The notes below the pieces were generated by a model, which did no database searches, had not been told where the DNA came from, and was given only the letters and a program-made list of their open reading frames with translations. A program made the translations under genes and the position numbers. This document shows positions 7,129 to 15,013 of a DNA stretch of 25,635 nt, piece by piece. The first letter of the stretch is position 1, and the number at the start of each line of letters is the position of its first letter. This stretch comes from Candidatus Bathyarchaeota archaeon (GTDB lineage Archaea; Thermoproteota; Bathyarchaeia; Bathyarchaeales; Bathycorpusculaceae), in contig DAOVIH010000006.1 in assembly GCA_030673805.1 (NCBI GenBank), positions 1 through 25,635 of the forward strand, written 5' to 3'.

Positions 7129-7517
7129 ACATTTACCTAGAAACTGAGATTCACCCCACAGAATCTGAAGATAAAGTTAGAGAAGCGGTTGGAAACGTCT
7201 TTGGAAATATACCGATGAGAAAGAAACAATCACTCCGAACTGTTCTTCTAGTTGCTGATGGGCGCGGCCAAGGTGTCCTTGAAAAACTACGAAATTTGCT
7301 TATAACGGATCGAATTAGAGATGCAGCTAGAAAAGCATTTTTCAATGGAATTAGTGAAAAAACGATCAAATTTTGCCTAAACAAGCAAGCTGCCTTCATG
7401 CGTCATATTTCTTTCTCTAATAAAACATCAGAATCTCCTCTTGGGCCGATAAGAGTCACAATTGAGAGCCCAAACCCTATTGATCTTATAGACTGGCTTG
7501 CTCCACGAACTAGCTAA
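7116..7517 (+). CDS. UPF0201 family protein
   Basis: A 133-residue archaeal protein of the UPF0201 group (COG1325), annotated as RNA-binding or exosome-linked in other archaea without firm proof. The N-terminal strand and helix (YLETEIHPTESEDKVREAV, then NVFG) match the family, as do the central DRIRDAARKAF and the C-terminal PLGPIRVTIESPNPIDLIDW. No enzyme motif is visible. It overlaps the 3' end of the UPF0200 gene by 13 bases and is followed six bases later by a beta-CASP hydrolase gene, so the three are probably translated from one message. That context favours a role in RNA metabolism, which is inference. Confidence 0.9.
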   Translation: MDEINIYLETEIHPTESEDKVREAVGNVFGNIPMRKKQSLRTVLLVADGRGQGVLEKLRNLLITDRIRDAARKAFFNGISEKTIKFCLNKQAAFMRHISFSNKTSESPLGPIRVTIESPNPIDLIDWLAPRTS

Positions 7518-7523
7518 TCGAGA

Positions 7524-8543
7524 GTGGAATCATTGAATGGAAACGCGGCTGTTACTCATCGCGGTGCAATACTCCTAGGCAACTACGTTGCTTGTGACGC
7601 ATTTCATGAAAACAAGCCTTTAAGAGTTGTTACGCATGCTCACGCTGATCATATGGTAGGTTTGAAAACTAGTTTGAAGAGGTGTGAAAAGGTACTGATG
7701 ACAAAGGCTACAAAGGACCTGATTTATGCGTTAAAGGGGCCACTCGCCCTCATGGGGGGTCTAGTCGAAACTCTAGACTATGGGGAAACAATGCGTTGGG
7801 CAGACGATCGGGTAACTTTTTTTAGAGCTGATCATATACTGGGGGCCTCTCAGGTTCTAGTTGAAAATGACTCTGGTGAGAGAATTGTTTACACAGGTGA
7901 CTTCAAAGTTGGTAACACACCAGTGTTGAAATCCGATCTACTCGTTCTCGAAGCTACATACGGAAAGCCCTCATTTCGTCGTTCTTTTGAGGTGGACGTC
8001 AAGGAACTAATTGTCTCTATGGTTCAAGAAGGACTTGAAGAGGGCACAGTTTACATCTTCGGTTATTATGGCAAATTGCAGGAAGTTATGCAACTTTTGC
8101 GCAAAGCAGACGTGGAAGTGCCTTTTGTTATGCCTAAAAGAGTTTTTCATGTTTCAGAAGTCTATGAGAATCATGGAATGAGGCTAGGCAAAATTATGTT
8201 TTCGATGGAAGCCGAAGCTATAGAGTTAATAACTAACAATCAACCATGCGTAGCCTTTCATCATATGAATTCTCGAAAACATATACACGCAAACAGTCTT
8301 CGCATTTGTGTTAGTGGCTGGCAATTCACCTCTCCATGTCGCCAAATAAGTGATAATGAATACATTCTGGCATTAAGTGATCACTCAGATTTTGAGGGCT
8401 TGATTGATTATGTAAGATGTTCCAAACCCAAAAGAGTAATTACTGATAATTACCGAGTGGCTCATGGCGAAATTCTAGCAAGTGAAATAACCAAGCGGTT
8501 AGGAATCCCGGCTGTCGCTTTGCCTAGCTCAAATCATGGGTAG
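7524..8543 (+). CDS. Metallo-beta-lactamase/beta-CASP type nuclease-like hydrolase
   Basis: A 339-residue MBL-fold protein. The metal-binding motif HAHADH is at 38-43. ADHILGASQVLVE supplies the next His, and YTGDFK supplies the Asp that bridges the metals. LEATYGKPSFRR marks the start of a beta-CASP insertion (FGYYGKLQEVMQLL), and LALSDHSDFEGLIDYV is the closing RMMBL-type motif. The group includes mRNA 3'-end processing nucleases and DNA-ligase-associated exonucleases; at 339 residues it is closer to the short exonuclease type. The substrate cannot be told. The start is GTG 7524 (an alternative TTG lies at 7533). It is the last gene of the UPF0200-UPF0201 cluster. Confidence 0.85.
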   Translation: MESLNGNAAVTHRGAILLGNYVACDAFHENKPLRVVTHAHADHMVGLKTSLKRCEKVLMTKATKDLIYALKGPLALMGGLVETLDYGETMRWADDRVTFFRADHILGASQVLVENDSGERIVYTGDFKVGNTPVLKSDLLVLEATYGKPSFRRSFEVDVKELIVSMVQEGLEEGTVYIFGYYGKLQEVMQLLRKADVEVPFVMPKRVFHVSEVYENHGMRLGKIMFSMEAEAIELITNNQPCVAFHHMNSRKHIHANSLRICVSGWQFTSPCRQISDNEYILALSDHSDFEGLIDYVRCSKPKRVITDNYRVAHGEILASEITKRLGIPAVALPSSNHG

Positions 8544-8677
8544 TTGCCATTTGTTCCTTCAAAGGAAGACCGTTAGGCTACTGCTGATGTTTGGCCCTCT
8601 AGGAGAGTCTCACCGAATTTAAGTTCTTATGTTTTTATTATAATAAATTCTAGATTAATATGTCACCCTTGGTTAAG

Positions 8678-8746
8678 GTTTAAAAAGCAAGAAGTAGACC
8701 TTGTTTTATGCCCAAGAAGGCGTTTGGAGAAACTGATAGAATATGA
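8678..8746 (+). promoter_or_regulatory. HMG-CoA reductase promoter and 12-codon leader frame
   Basis: GTTTAAAAAG at 8678-8687 is a good TATA-like box. A start site 25 bases on falls at 8708, which is the first base of ATG in a 12-codon frame (MPKKAFGETDRI). Its TGA at 8744-8746 overlaps the ATG of the reductase (8743) as ATGA, the usual sign of coupled translation. Box, spacing and overlap are seen; that the leader is translated is inferred. Confidence 0.5.
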
Positions 8747-10026
8747 CTAAATCATCCTTGATGTCCGGTTTCTATAAACTCAGCCCAAGAGAAAGATTGG
8801 CCTCCATAAAGGATTTTGCCAAGCTATCTGATGACGAATGCACCCTGCTTCAAAGCACAGGGGCTTTGCCTCTAGAATTAGCTGATCGAATGATAGAAAA
8901 CGTTGTAGGTACAATTCCAATACCGCTAGGTATCGGCGTTAATTTTCTGATAAACGACCGGGACTATCTAATTCCAATGGCTATAGAGGAGCCATCGGTT
9001 GTGGCAGCAGCAAGCTATGCAGCCAAACTAGTGCGTGCTCGTGGCGGCTTCTACGCAACTAGCACTTCTCCCATAATGATCGGTCAGATTCAAACGGTTG
9101 GAATGAAAGATCCCTATGCTGCTAAATTTCGTGTAATTAAAGCCGAAGAGGCTCTCTTGAAGAAAGCAAATGATCAAGACCCTGTGCTTGTTTCTCTAGG
9201 TGGTGGAGCAAAAGCATTGAACGTGAAAGTGATCCATACAACTCAAGGGCCAATGCTAATTACCGAATTGGATGTGGATTGTCGTGATGCAATGGGCGCT
9301 AACGCTGTAAACACAATGGCTGAAGCAGTTGCCCCTTTGATAGAATCAATCACTGGTGGTCGTGTTTATCTTCGAATACTTTCCAACCTAGCAGTGAAGA
9401 GGCTAGCGAGAGCATACTGCGTAGTGCCTCCTGAGGTTATTGGAGGTGAGAAAGTAGTGGATGGGATAGTGAATGCGTGCGCCTTCGCAGTTGCTGATCC
9501 ATATCGGGCCGCGACTCACAACAAGGGCATCTTAAATGGTGTAATTGCTGTTGTTGTCGCAACAGGAAATGATCACCGGGCTGTAGAAGCTGGAGCCCAC
9601 GCCTACGCTGTAAAAAATGGCCGATATACCACTCTTTCGAGATGGGAGAAAAATGAAAAAGGGGACTTGGTAGGATCAATCGAATTACCCATGGCTGTGG
9701 GCCTAATAGGCGGTGCTGTGAGAACCCATCCAATTGCAAAAATTGCCTTAAAGATTCTCGGTGCAAAAACAGCTAATGAGTTCTCAGAAATCTTAGCGGC
9801 AGTCGGTTTGGCTCAAAACCTTGGAGCGTTGCGGGCTCTAGCCAATGAGGGTATTCAGCGTGGACACATGGCTCTTCACGCTAGAAACGTCGCCATAGCA
9901 GCTGGTGCAACAAACGAACTTATAGATTTAGTAGCTGAACATATGGTTGACGAGAAGAGGATCAGAATTGACAGGGCGAAAGAGCTAGTGGGACAATTCA
10001 CTACTTCAGGAAAGCAAAAAAGCTGA
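8743..10026 (+). CDS. Hydroxymethylglutaryl-CoA reductase, class II type
   Basis: A 427-residue enzyme of the mevalonate pathway, reducing HMG-CoA to mevalonate for archaeal isoprenoid lipids. It follows the class II layout known from Pseudomonas mevalonii and Archaeoglobus: a short soluble N-terminus (YKLSPRERLASIKDF), EEPSVVAAAS with catalytic Glu at 83, DCRDAMGANAVNTMAE as the dinucleotide-binding stretch, HNKGI with the catalytic Lys, ATGNDHRAVEAGAHA with the Asp, and GHMALHARN near 374-382 with the catalytic His. No membrane anchor is present. The class II form is degradative in some bacteria, but in archaea it serves biosynthesis. Coenzyme preference is not readable. It begins an operon-like run with prs, trmG10 and rnz. 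Confidence 0.95.
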   Translation: MTKSSLMSGFYKLSPRERLASIKDFAKLSDDECTLLQSTGALPLELADRMIENVVGTIPIPLGIGVNFLINDRDYLIPMAIEEPSVVAAASYAAKLVRARGGFYATSTSPIMIGQIQTVGMKDPYAAKFRVIKAEEALLKKANDQDPVLVSLGGGAKALNVKVIHTTQGPMLITELDVDCRDAMGANAVNTMAEAVAPLIESITGGRVYLRILSNLAVKRLARAYCVVPPEVIGGEKVVDGIVNACAFAVADPYRAATHNKGILNGVIAVVVATGNDHRAVEAGAHAYAVKNGRYTTLSRWEKNEKGDLVGSIELPMAVGLIGGAVRTHPIAKIALKILGAKTANEFSEILAAVGLAQNLGALRALANEGIQRGHMALHARNVAIAAGATNELIDLVAEHMVDEKRIRIDRAKELVGQFTTSGKQKS

Positions 10027-10056
10027 AAGTACGAAATCTTGGAAAAGTGAATTAGT

Positions 10057-10941
10057 ATGAGAGTGATACTTGGACCTTCTTCTAAAGAATTGGGACAAAA
10101 GATTGCAGCGTTGGTTAAAGTGGAAGAAACCCTCGTTACTTTCAAAACATTTTCAGATGGAGAATCTTACATTCGATTGGAAGACCCAGTAAAAAATGAA
10201 GATGTAGTGATAGTTGAGACTACAAGTCCACCTCAAGACAAAAAGTTGATTAATTTGGTACTCATTGCCGATGCGGCAAAGAGAGGTGGAGCAAGAAAAG
10301 TAATTGCGGTTGTGCCATACTTGGCTTACTCCCGTCAAGATAGAGTCTTCTTGAACGGTGAAACTGTTAGTATCAATGTAATAGCTCGCATGTTAATGGC
10401 TTCCGGGATTGACAAACTTATAACCGTAAACGTTCATAGTCAAGAAGCACTAACCAGTTTTCCATTTCCAGCTGAAAGCCTCTCCGCGATTCCTCTGCTT
10501 GCTGAATACTTCATAAAAAACGGCTTCGAAAAACCTTTTGCTCTTGCTCCTGATAAAGGAGCGAAGTACATTGTTGAAGAAGCAAAGAAAGTTTTAGGAG
10601 GCGAATGTGGCTATTTAGAAAAGCAAAGGGATCGCTACACTGGACAAGTTAACGTCAACGAAGGTAGCTTCAACGTTAAAGGAGAAGTCGTGATAGTTTT
10701 TGACGACATTATTAGCACCGGTGGTACAATTATGGGCGCTGCTAAAAATCTAAAGAATCAGGGCGCAAAGAAAGTCTATGTTGCCTGTGTTCATCCTTTG
10801 TTAATCGGAGATGCTAAAAGAAGAATTCTTGAGAGCGGGGTTGAAGAAATTATTGGGACGGATAGTGTTCCGAGTTGTGTGAGTAAAGTCTCTCTTGCAC
10901 CGCTAATAAGTGGTAAACTGAAGGAACTTGATAGTGGCTAA
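10057..10941 (+). CDS. prs: Ribose-phosphate pyrophosphokinase (PRPP synthetase)
   Basis: A 294-residue enzyme that transfers pyrophosphate from ATP to ribose 5-phosphate, giving PRPP for nucleotides, histidine and archaeal cofactors. Family marks are FSDGESYIRLED (ribose-phosphate side), IAVVPYLAYSRQDRVF (ATP loop), VNVHSQEAL (His of the active site), and VIVFDDIISTGGT at 212-224, the PRPP-binding loop. The length fits archaeal homodimeric or tetrameric forms without the bacterial allosteric extensions. GTGA about 8 bases before ATG 10057 can act as ribosome site. It follows the reductase by 30 bases and overlaps trmG10 by 8. PyrE, a PRPP user, is elsewhere in the window. Confidence 0.95.
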   Translation: MRVILGPSSKELGQKIAALVKVEETLVTFKTFSDGESYIRLEDPVKNEDVVIVETTSPPQDKKLINLVLIADAAKRGGARKVIAVVPYLAYSRQDRVFLNGETVSINVIARMLMASGIDKLITVNVHSQEALTSFPFPAESLSAIPLLAEYFIKNGFEKPFALAPDKGAKYIVEEAKKVLGGECGYLEKQRDRYTGQVNVNEGSFNVKGEVVIVFDDIISTGGTIMGAAKNLKNQGAKKVYVACVHPLLIGDAKRRILESGVEEIIGTDSVPSCVSKVSLAPLISGKLKELDSG

Positions 10942-11971
10942 GCTTTTCTTTCTGCTCTCGGGTGAAAATCGAACCTTGCCAGCCGCTGAGTTGGCGGCTA
11001 TACTTGAAGCAGAGGGTTATGTTTTTGAAATAAAAGAAAAACTCGACCAGACAATGAGAATCGAAACAGAGCTAAAGTGTATAAGAGATATTCACGATAG
11101 GTCCGCCTACACTCGGATTTGTGCCTCCGAAATGTTCATTTGCCAAGCAAAACTCAGTTCAATAATCGCTGCCTTGGATTCTATTGAGTTAGAAGGGTTA
11201 TTGGGTAAAAAAGAAAGCTTTTGCGTTCGCATAAGGCGTGTGAAAACCTATTCTAAAGATATTAGCACAATGACGCTTGAAGGGATGCTGGGTGAAAAGA
11301 TACTGAGAAAAACCAATAAAACCCGTGTTAATCTGACCACTCCCAACATAACTTTTTTCGGTATTCTAACCAGTGGAAAACTGGTGTTCGGGGTAAAACT
11401 AGCTGAAATCCTGCCTAAGCCTTTCGTGGAGAGAAGACCTATAAAGAAACCTTTTTTCCATCCTTCAGCTATGCCCTCGAAACTAGCTCGATGTATGGTT
11501 AATCTAGCACACTCAAAATCTGGGGAGCTAATATTAGATCCATTCTGCGGTACGGGAAGCGTAATAATCGAGGCTGCGCTTATAAACTGTCTTGTTTTAG
11601 GTTTAGATGTTCAAAAGCGTATGGCAAAAGGGTGCATGGAAAACCTGAATTATTTTGGACGAAACGTTGAGGGTTTAGTGATCGCTGACGCAAGAAAGTT
11701 GCCCATAAACAGAGTTGATCACGTTGTTACAGATCCACCCTACGGCAGATGTTCTACAACTATGAAATCAACTACTAGGCGCTTGATAGAAGGCCTTCTA
11801 ATTTCGGCACATGGTCTATTAGACAAAGACCAGAGAATTTGTATAGCATCTCCAAAAAAACTGAACATTAAACAAATAGGAGCCGAGTTAGGTTATCAAC
11901 ACGTAGAATCCCATTTTGCTTACATTCACAGAAGCCTGACAAGAGAAATAGCTGTATTCAAGAAGGTGTAA
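10934..11971 (+). CDS. trmG10: tRNA (guanine10-N2)-dimethyltransferase, THUMP family
   Basis: A 345-residue enzyme that makes m2G and m2-2G at position 10 of tRNA using S-adenosylmethionine. An N-terminal THUMP-type RNA-binding region fills roughly the first 150 residues. The methyltransferase domain begins near HPSAMPSKLARCMVNLAH, then ILDPFCGTGSVIIEAALI (SAM loop), VLGLDVQKRMAKGC (acidic residue for the ribose) and TDPPYGRC with DPPYGR at 267-272, the amino-methyltransferase catalytic motif. The frame can start at TTG 10928, but AAGGAA is well spaced for GTG 10934, which I prefer. It overlaps the end of prs and is 15 bases before rnz, another tRNA-processing gene. Confidence 0.93.
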   Translation: MAKLFFLLSGENRTLPAAELAAILEAEGYVFEIKEKLDQTMRIETELKCIRDIHDRSAYTRICASEMFICQAKLSSIIAALDSIELEGLLGKKESFCVRIRRVKTYSKDISTMTLEGMLGEKILRKTNKTRVNLTTPNITFFGILTSGKLVFGVKLAEILPKPFVERRPIKKPFFHPSAMPSKLARCMVNLAHSKSGELILDPFCGTGSVIIEAALINCLVLGLDVQKRMAKGCMENLNYFGRNVEGLVIADARKLPINRVDHVVTDPPYGRCSTTMKSTTRRLIEGLLISAHGLLDKDQRICIASPKKLNIKQIGAELGYQHVESHFAYIHRSLTREIAVFKKV

Positions 11972-11986
11972 ACGATAAGCCTCCGA

Positions 11987-12898
11987 GTGATTTTCCTGGG
12001 GACCGCTGGAAGTGTTCCAACTCCGCGAAGAAGTTTACCAGCCTTGGCTATTCACCGAAAAAATGAACTACTAGTTTTTGATTGTGGTGAAGGCATCCAA
12101 AGACAAATGATGAGGGCTAAAATGAGTTTACACAAAGCAACCAAGATTTTCATCTCACACTTGCACGGCGACCATATTTTAGGTTTGCCCGGGCTCCTAC
12201 AAACTATGGCCTTAATGGATAGGCGAAGACCCCTTGAGATTTACGGGCCAAAGGGATTAAGGCGTTTTTTGGAAGTTTACCAAGAAACAGTTTCTTTTAT
12301 TCCTACTTTTTCAACTGAAGTCAACGAGATTCTCAAGGAAGGAATCGTAGTTCAAGAGAAAGAGTACGTGATTAAAGCGACTTGGTCGAATCATGTTGTT
12401 ACTGGCCTAGCATACGCATTTGTTGAAAAAAGTCGTCCTGGAAAGTTCTATCCAGAAAAAGCCTCAGAAAAGAAGGTTCCAGAAGGCTATTTGTGGTCAA
12501 AGCTCCAAGAAGGCTCCGAAGTTAGATTGTCGAAAGGCGTAGTGGTGAAGGCCGAAGAGGTCTTAGGGCATCCGAGACCCGGGAGAAAGATCGTTTATAC
12601 AGGTGATACGAGACCGTTTAGTACTCTTGCTGAATTTGCATCTGGTGCAGATCTTTTGATACATGACTCGACTTTTGCTGATGTATTAGCTGAAAAAGCA
12701 GAAGAGGATGGCCACTCTACATCTAGACAAGCAGCGGAAGATGCCAAGAAAGCAATGGTGAAAAAACTCCTTTTAACTCATATTAGTGCCAGATATCCCG
12801 AAACAGGAAGTCTCTTAGAACAAGCCCAAGAAATCTTTAAAAACACTCAGGTAGCCGAGGATTTTTTAGCGTTAGAGTTACCACTTCTGGATAGCTAG
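11987..12898 (+). CDS. rnz: Ribonuclease Z (tRNA 3'-processing endonuclease)
   Basis: A 303-residue MBL-fold enzyme that removes the 3' trailer of pre-tRNA. Starting from GTG 11987 it reads MIFLGTAGSVPTPRRSLPAL. FDCGEGIQRQMM is the short-form RNase Z signature, followed by SHLHGDHILGLPG with HLHGDH at 58-63. VYTGDTRP gives the bridging Asp, DLLIHDSTFAD and DGHSTSRQAAEDA the later motifs, and LLLTHISARY the last His. The exosite arm, a Gly/Pro-rich insert, lies near residues 150-180. Between the previous stop and GTG the codons are open without a normal start. The TAG stop shares a CTAG with the stop of the opposite-strand gene. With an encoded CCA on tRNA-Gln, some substrates would need cleavage after CCA. 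Confidence 0.95.
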   Translation: MIFLGTAGSVPTPRRSLPALAIHRKNELLVFDCGEGIQRQMMRAKMSLHKATKIFISHLHGDHILGLPGLLQTMALMDRRRPLEIYGPKGLRRFLEVYQETVSFIPTFSTEVNEILKEGIVVQEKEYVIKATWSNHVVTGLAYAFVEKSRPGKFYPEKASEKKVPEGYLWSKLQEGSEVRLSKGVVVKAEEVLGHPRPGRKIVYTGDTRPFSTLAEFASGADLLIHDSTFADVLAEKAEEDGHSTSRQAAEDAKKAMVKKLLLTHISARYPETGSLLEQAQEIFKNTQVAEDFLALELPLLDS

Positions 12899-13677
12899 TG
12901 GAACAACTCTCTTGCCTTTTGTAAGCTTTTCTCTACATGTTCTACCGATTCAACTACAACCACCCCTTCATAGGCAATCTCTAGCAAGCTTTCAGCGAAT
13001 CTTTCCCAGCAAACATTTCCTCGGCCAATTCCCAAATGTTGATCATTTATCCCCATGTTGTCACTTACATGAATGTGTCCGATCTTACCAGAAAAAGTCC
13101 GCAAAAACTGATCTGTTTGCCTGTTAAGATTTGAGTGCCCCACATCCAGGGCTATTTCTACGTTTAGATTAGTTTCTCTGTAAAACTTCATGAAGTCCTC
13201 TACGCTTTTCATTAGAAACGCGTAGGGTTCTGGAACATTCTCAATTGTTATTCTTACACCATATTCGTTAGCAATTCCCTGCAGAATTCGTATGCATTGA
13301 CAATTCCTTTTCCAATCCATTCCGGGATAAAACATGCTTATTCCCGTTTTTATCCCTGGATGAAATACCCATACCGAAGCTTCCAAGGCACTAGCGTGAG
13401 CAATAGACTTCTCAAGTCTTTCTAGAACAAACCTTCGCATTCTATCAGATGCCGAAGCTATGTTTAAGTCAGCAAATGGTGCATGAACAGCATACTCTAT
13501 TCCAAACGACTTTCCAGTCTCCTTGAGGACAGCTACTTTTCTTTTGTCCAGCGAATGGAGTCCATCATCGACTACTTCAACGTATTTTGTTTTAATCGTG
13601 GAAAGGCGTTGAATCATTACGCTGAAAGGGTCGCCTAAACAAAAAAGCGTAGAAACACCGATCTTTTGTTTCTTCAT
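12895..13677 (-). CDS. Sugar phosphate isomerase/epimerase-like TIM-barrel protein (AP endonuclease 2 family)
   Basis: A 260-residue protein with the xylose isomerase-like TIM barrel. Motifs follow the fold: IGVSTLFCLGDPF (first strand), VEVVDDG, EYAVHAPFADLNIAS (metal-side His), VFHPGIKTG, ITIENVPEPYAFLM (metal-binding Glu), IALDVGHSNLNR (Asp and His), HIHVSDNMGINDQHLGIGRG (His, Asp and following His) and VVVVESVE (Glu). The metal ligands of the endonuclease IV/epimerase superfamily are all in place, so it is probably active, but whether it acts on a sugar, a hydroxypyruvate-type substrate or DNA cannot be told. ATG 13677 starts it. It converges on rnz, sharing CTAG as stop on both strands. 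Confidence 0.85.
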   Translation of the reverse strand: MKKQKIGVSTLFCLGDPFSVMIQRLSTIKTKYVEVVDDGLHSLDKRKVAVLKETGKSFGIEYAVHAPFADLNIASASDRMRRFVLERLEKSIAHASALEASVWVFHPGIKTGISMFYPGMDWKRNCQCIRILQGIANEYGVRITIENVPEPYAFLMKSVEDFMKFYRETNLNVEIALDVGHSNLNRQTDQFLRTFSGKIGHIHVSDNMGINDQHLGIGRGNVCWERFAESLLEIAYEGVVVVESVEHVEKSLQKARELFH

Positions 13678-13833
13678 ACGGTGACAAATTATCAGTTAGC
13701 AAGTTTATTGGTTTATCGGTAGTTCCGAATCACGTGTTTTTTCATTTTTAAGAAATTAGTACAACCCTTTTTTTACCAAACAATAGTAGACTCCTAAGTA
13801 AAATCGCAAGAATCTATGCATTTACTTTGGCTG

Positions 13834-13875
13834 GCTAAAGTAGCTGTGGACGAAAAGAATAAGGAGCTACTTAGC
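13834..13875. repeat. Inverted repeat forming an 11-bp stem-loop
   Basis: GCTAAAGTAGCT (13834-13845) pairs with AGCTACTTAGC (13865-13875) apart from one bulged A, across a loop of about 19 bases. It lies in the 236-base gap between the start of the TIM-barrel gene and the end of the methyltransferase gene, so on the minus strand it is downstream of the methyltransferase. No T tract follows on that strand. It could be a 3' processing or termination structure. Confidence 0.5.
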
Positions 13876-13913
13876 TGACCTTTGTTTGAGGGTGCCTCTT
13901 TTAGGCGATAAGA

Positions 13914-14390
13914 TTACGCTTTCTTGTAAAGGTATATTGTGTGAGACGGGTATCCTAGTTTTTGGTTTTCGCAGAAGTTTTTGACTCCGTGTGGTTTCCA
14001 TCCTGCAATCTCATAGTCATGGGATACTATCCTGACACCTTTTTTGAGTTCCGATTCGAGTTTGGGTCTTATCTTCTTGTTTGCGCTTGTAGTCAAATAA
14101 AGAAAAATAACATCCGCAGACGTTAATTCTACTTCGAACATGTCACTGTTCATAATAGTGACTTTGTATGCGAGCCCCTGGTCATGAACCATGGTCATAG
14201 CTTTCTTAGCCAAATCGTCTCGCAATTCAACACCAACAGCTCTCGCTCCAAAATCTCTTGCCGCTAAAATTACAGTTCTTCCGTCTCCAGCTCCCAAGTC
14301 GAAAAAGACTTCCATAGGCTTCAGTTCAGCAACTTCAAGCATAAAACGGATCACTGACACCGGACTTGGGACGTATGGTGCAATAAACAA
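13914..14390 (-). CDS. SAM-dependent methyltransferase, FAM173/ANTKMT-like
   Basis: A 158-residue class I methyltransferase. PYVPSP at 5-10 is the segment in front of the SAM domain in FAM173-type protein-lysine methyltransferases. VFFDLGAGDGRTVILAA (about 28-44) is motif I, AVGVELRDDLAKKA is motif II with the ribose-binding Glu, and DVIFLYLTTSANKKIRPKL followed by IVSHDYEIAGWKPH matches the later part of that family. Eukaryotic relatives methylate mitochondrial ADP/ATP carrier or c-subunit lysines; the archaeal target is unknown. The start is TTG 14390, supported by GAGGT eight bases upstream. It lies 81 bases downstream of the Cys-rich gene in the same direction, so the two may be cotranscribed. 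Confidence 0.85.
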   Translation of the reverse strand: MFIAPYVPSPVSVIRFMLEVAELKPMEVFFDLGAGDGRTVILAARDFGARAVGVELRDDLAKKAMTMVHDQGLAYKVTIMNSDMFEVELTSADVIFLYLTTSANKKIRPKLESELKKGVRIVSHDYEIAGWKPHGVKNFCENQKLGYPSHTIYLYKKA

Positions 14391-14471
14391 ACAATTAACC
14401 TCTAGTTACATTCAACCTACTTCTTGACTATTCGATTGTGCGATTTGCTTCCCAAATACTTTCCACTTTCA

Positions 14472-14798
14472 TTAGGCGACATAGCTTTCTTTTTTGGGTC
14501 TAGGTCTCTTTTGTTCACCGCACTTAACGCAGCTATTAGCGCAGAGTTCCAAATATTTTTTTTCGTCCTTGGAACTCACAGCTTGAGCAGCCTTTTGGCA
14601 AAGAACGCTAGGTTCAAGGCAACCTTCCTCCTTGCAAAGGGTCGATATGTAAAAGCATACTTCCTTAACGTCTTTGGGTTCTAGCACTGCCCGGTTGGAG
14701 CGTACGAGAAGGCACAATTCTCTAGCTACAACACACGTCTTTACGTATTTTATTCGTTTAAGAACCTCTTCGCGTAGCTTCTTTCGACTGATTTCCAT
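14472..14798 (-). CDS. Cysteine-rich helical protein, function unknown
   Basis: A 108-residue protein with nine cysteines: C22, C29, C48, C55, C60, C67, C86, C90 and C93. Three pairs are seven apart (22/29, 48/55, 60/67), which would place both thiols of each pair on one face of a helix. The C-terminus adds CANSCVKCGEQKRPRPKKE, a possible metal knuckle followed by a basic tail. The design recalls four-helix Cys-lined metal-storage proteins, but the spacing is not the usual Csp pattern and I do not recognise the family. There is no signal peptide. ATG 14798 is well supported by GGAG seven bases upstream. A Cys-containing frame ends two bases before it, and a methyltransferase gene follows. Confidence 0.75.
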   Translation of the reverse strand: MEISRKKLREEVLKRIKYVKTCVVARELCLLVRSNRAVLEPKDVKEVCFYISTLCKEEGCLEPSVLCQKAAQAVSSKDEKKYLELCANSCVKCGEQKRPRPKKESYVA

Positions 14799-14800
14799 CT

Positions 14801-14977
14801 TTAATCTCCTAGTAGACGGCGAACCACTTTACAGCAAATAGGGCCAAGTTCGTTTAAAAACTTGTTGTTAGCTTTCTGGATCTTGAGACCTCTGCATGCG
14901 AAAGCACAACGGTCAGAGCGAATCCTTATTTTTGCGGGTTTTGACTTGAGTTCTATTTTGTCTGAAAGCGGATTAGA
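14801..14977 (-). other. Open frame with four cysteines and no normal start codon
   Basis: 58 codons are open to a TAA whose flanks carry the ribosome site of the next gene. The translation includes SKPAKIRIRSDRCAFACRG, then KANNKFLNELG and PICCKVVRRLLGD. Composition, basic helix and cysteines look like a real protein. No ATG, GTG or TTG occurs in the frame; ATA or ATT would have to serve. It directly follows the helicase remnant. It may be the 3' part of a truncated gene, a gene with a lost start, or chance. Confidence 0.35.
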
Positions 14978-15013
14978 TCAAAAAAAAACCGTTATTAGAT
15001 TTGTTATTGTTTC

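Noticed and set aside
9437..9766. A 109-codon minus-strand frame inside the HMG-CoA reductase gene
   Set aside because: It is antisense to the conserved core of the reductase and is His/Gln/Leu-rich, as expected of a shadow frame.
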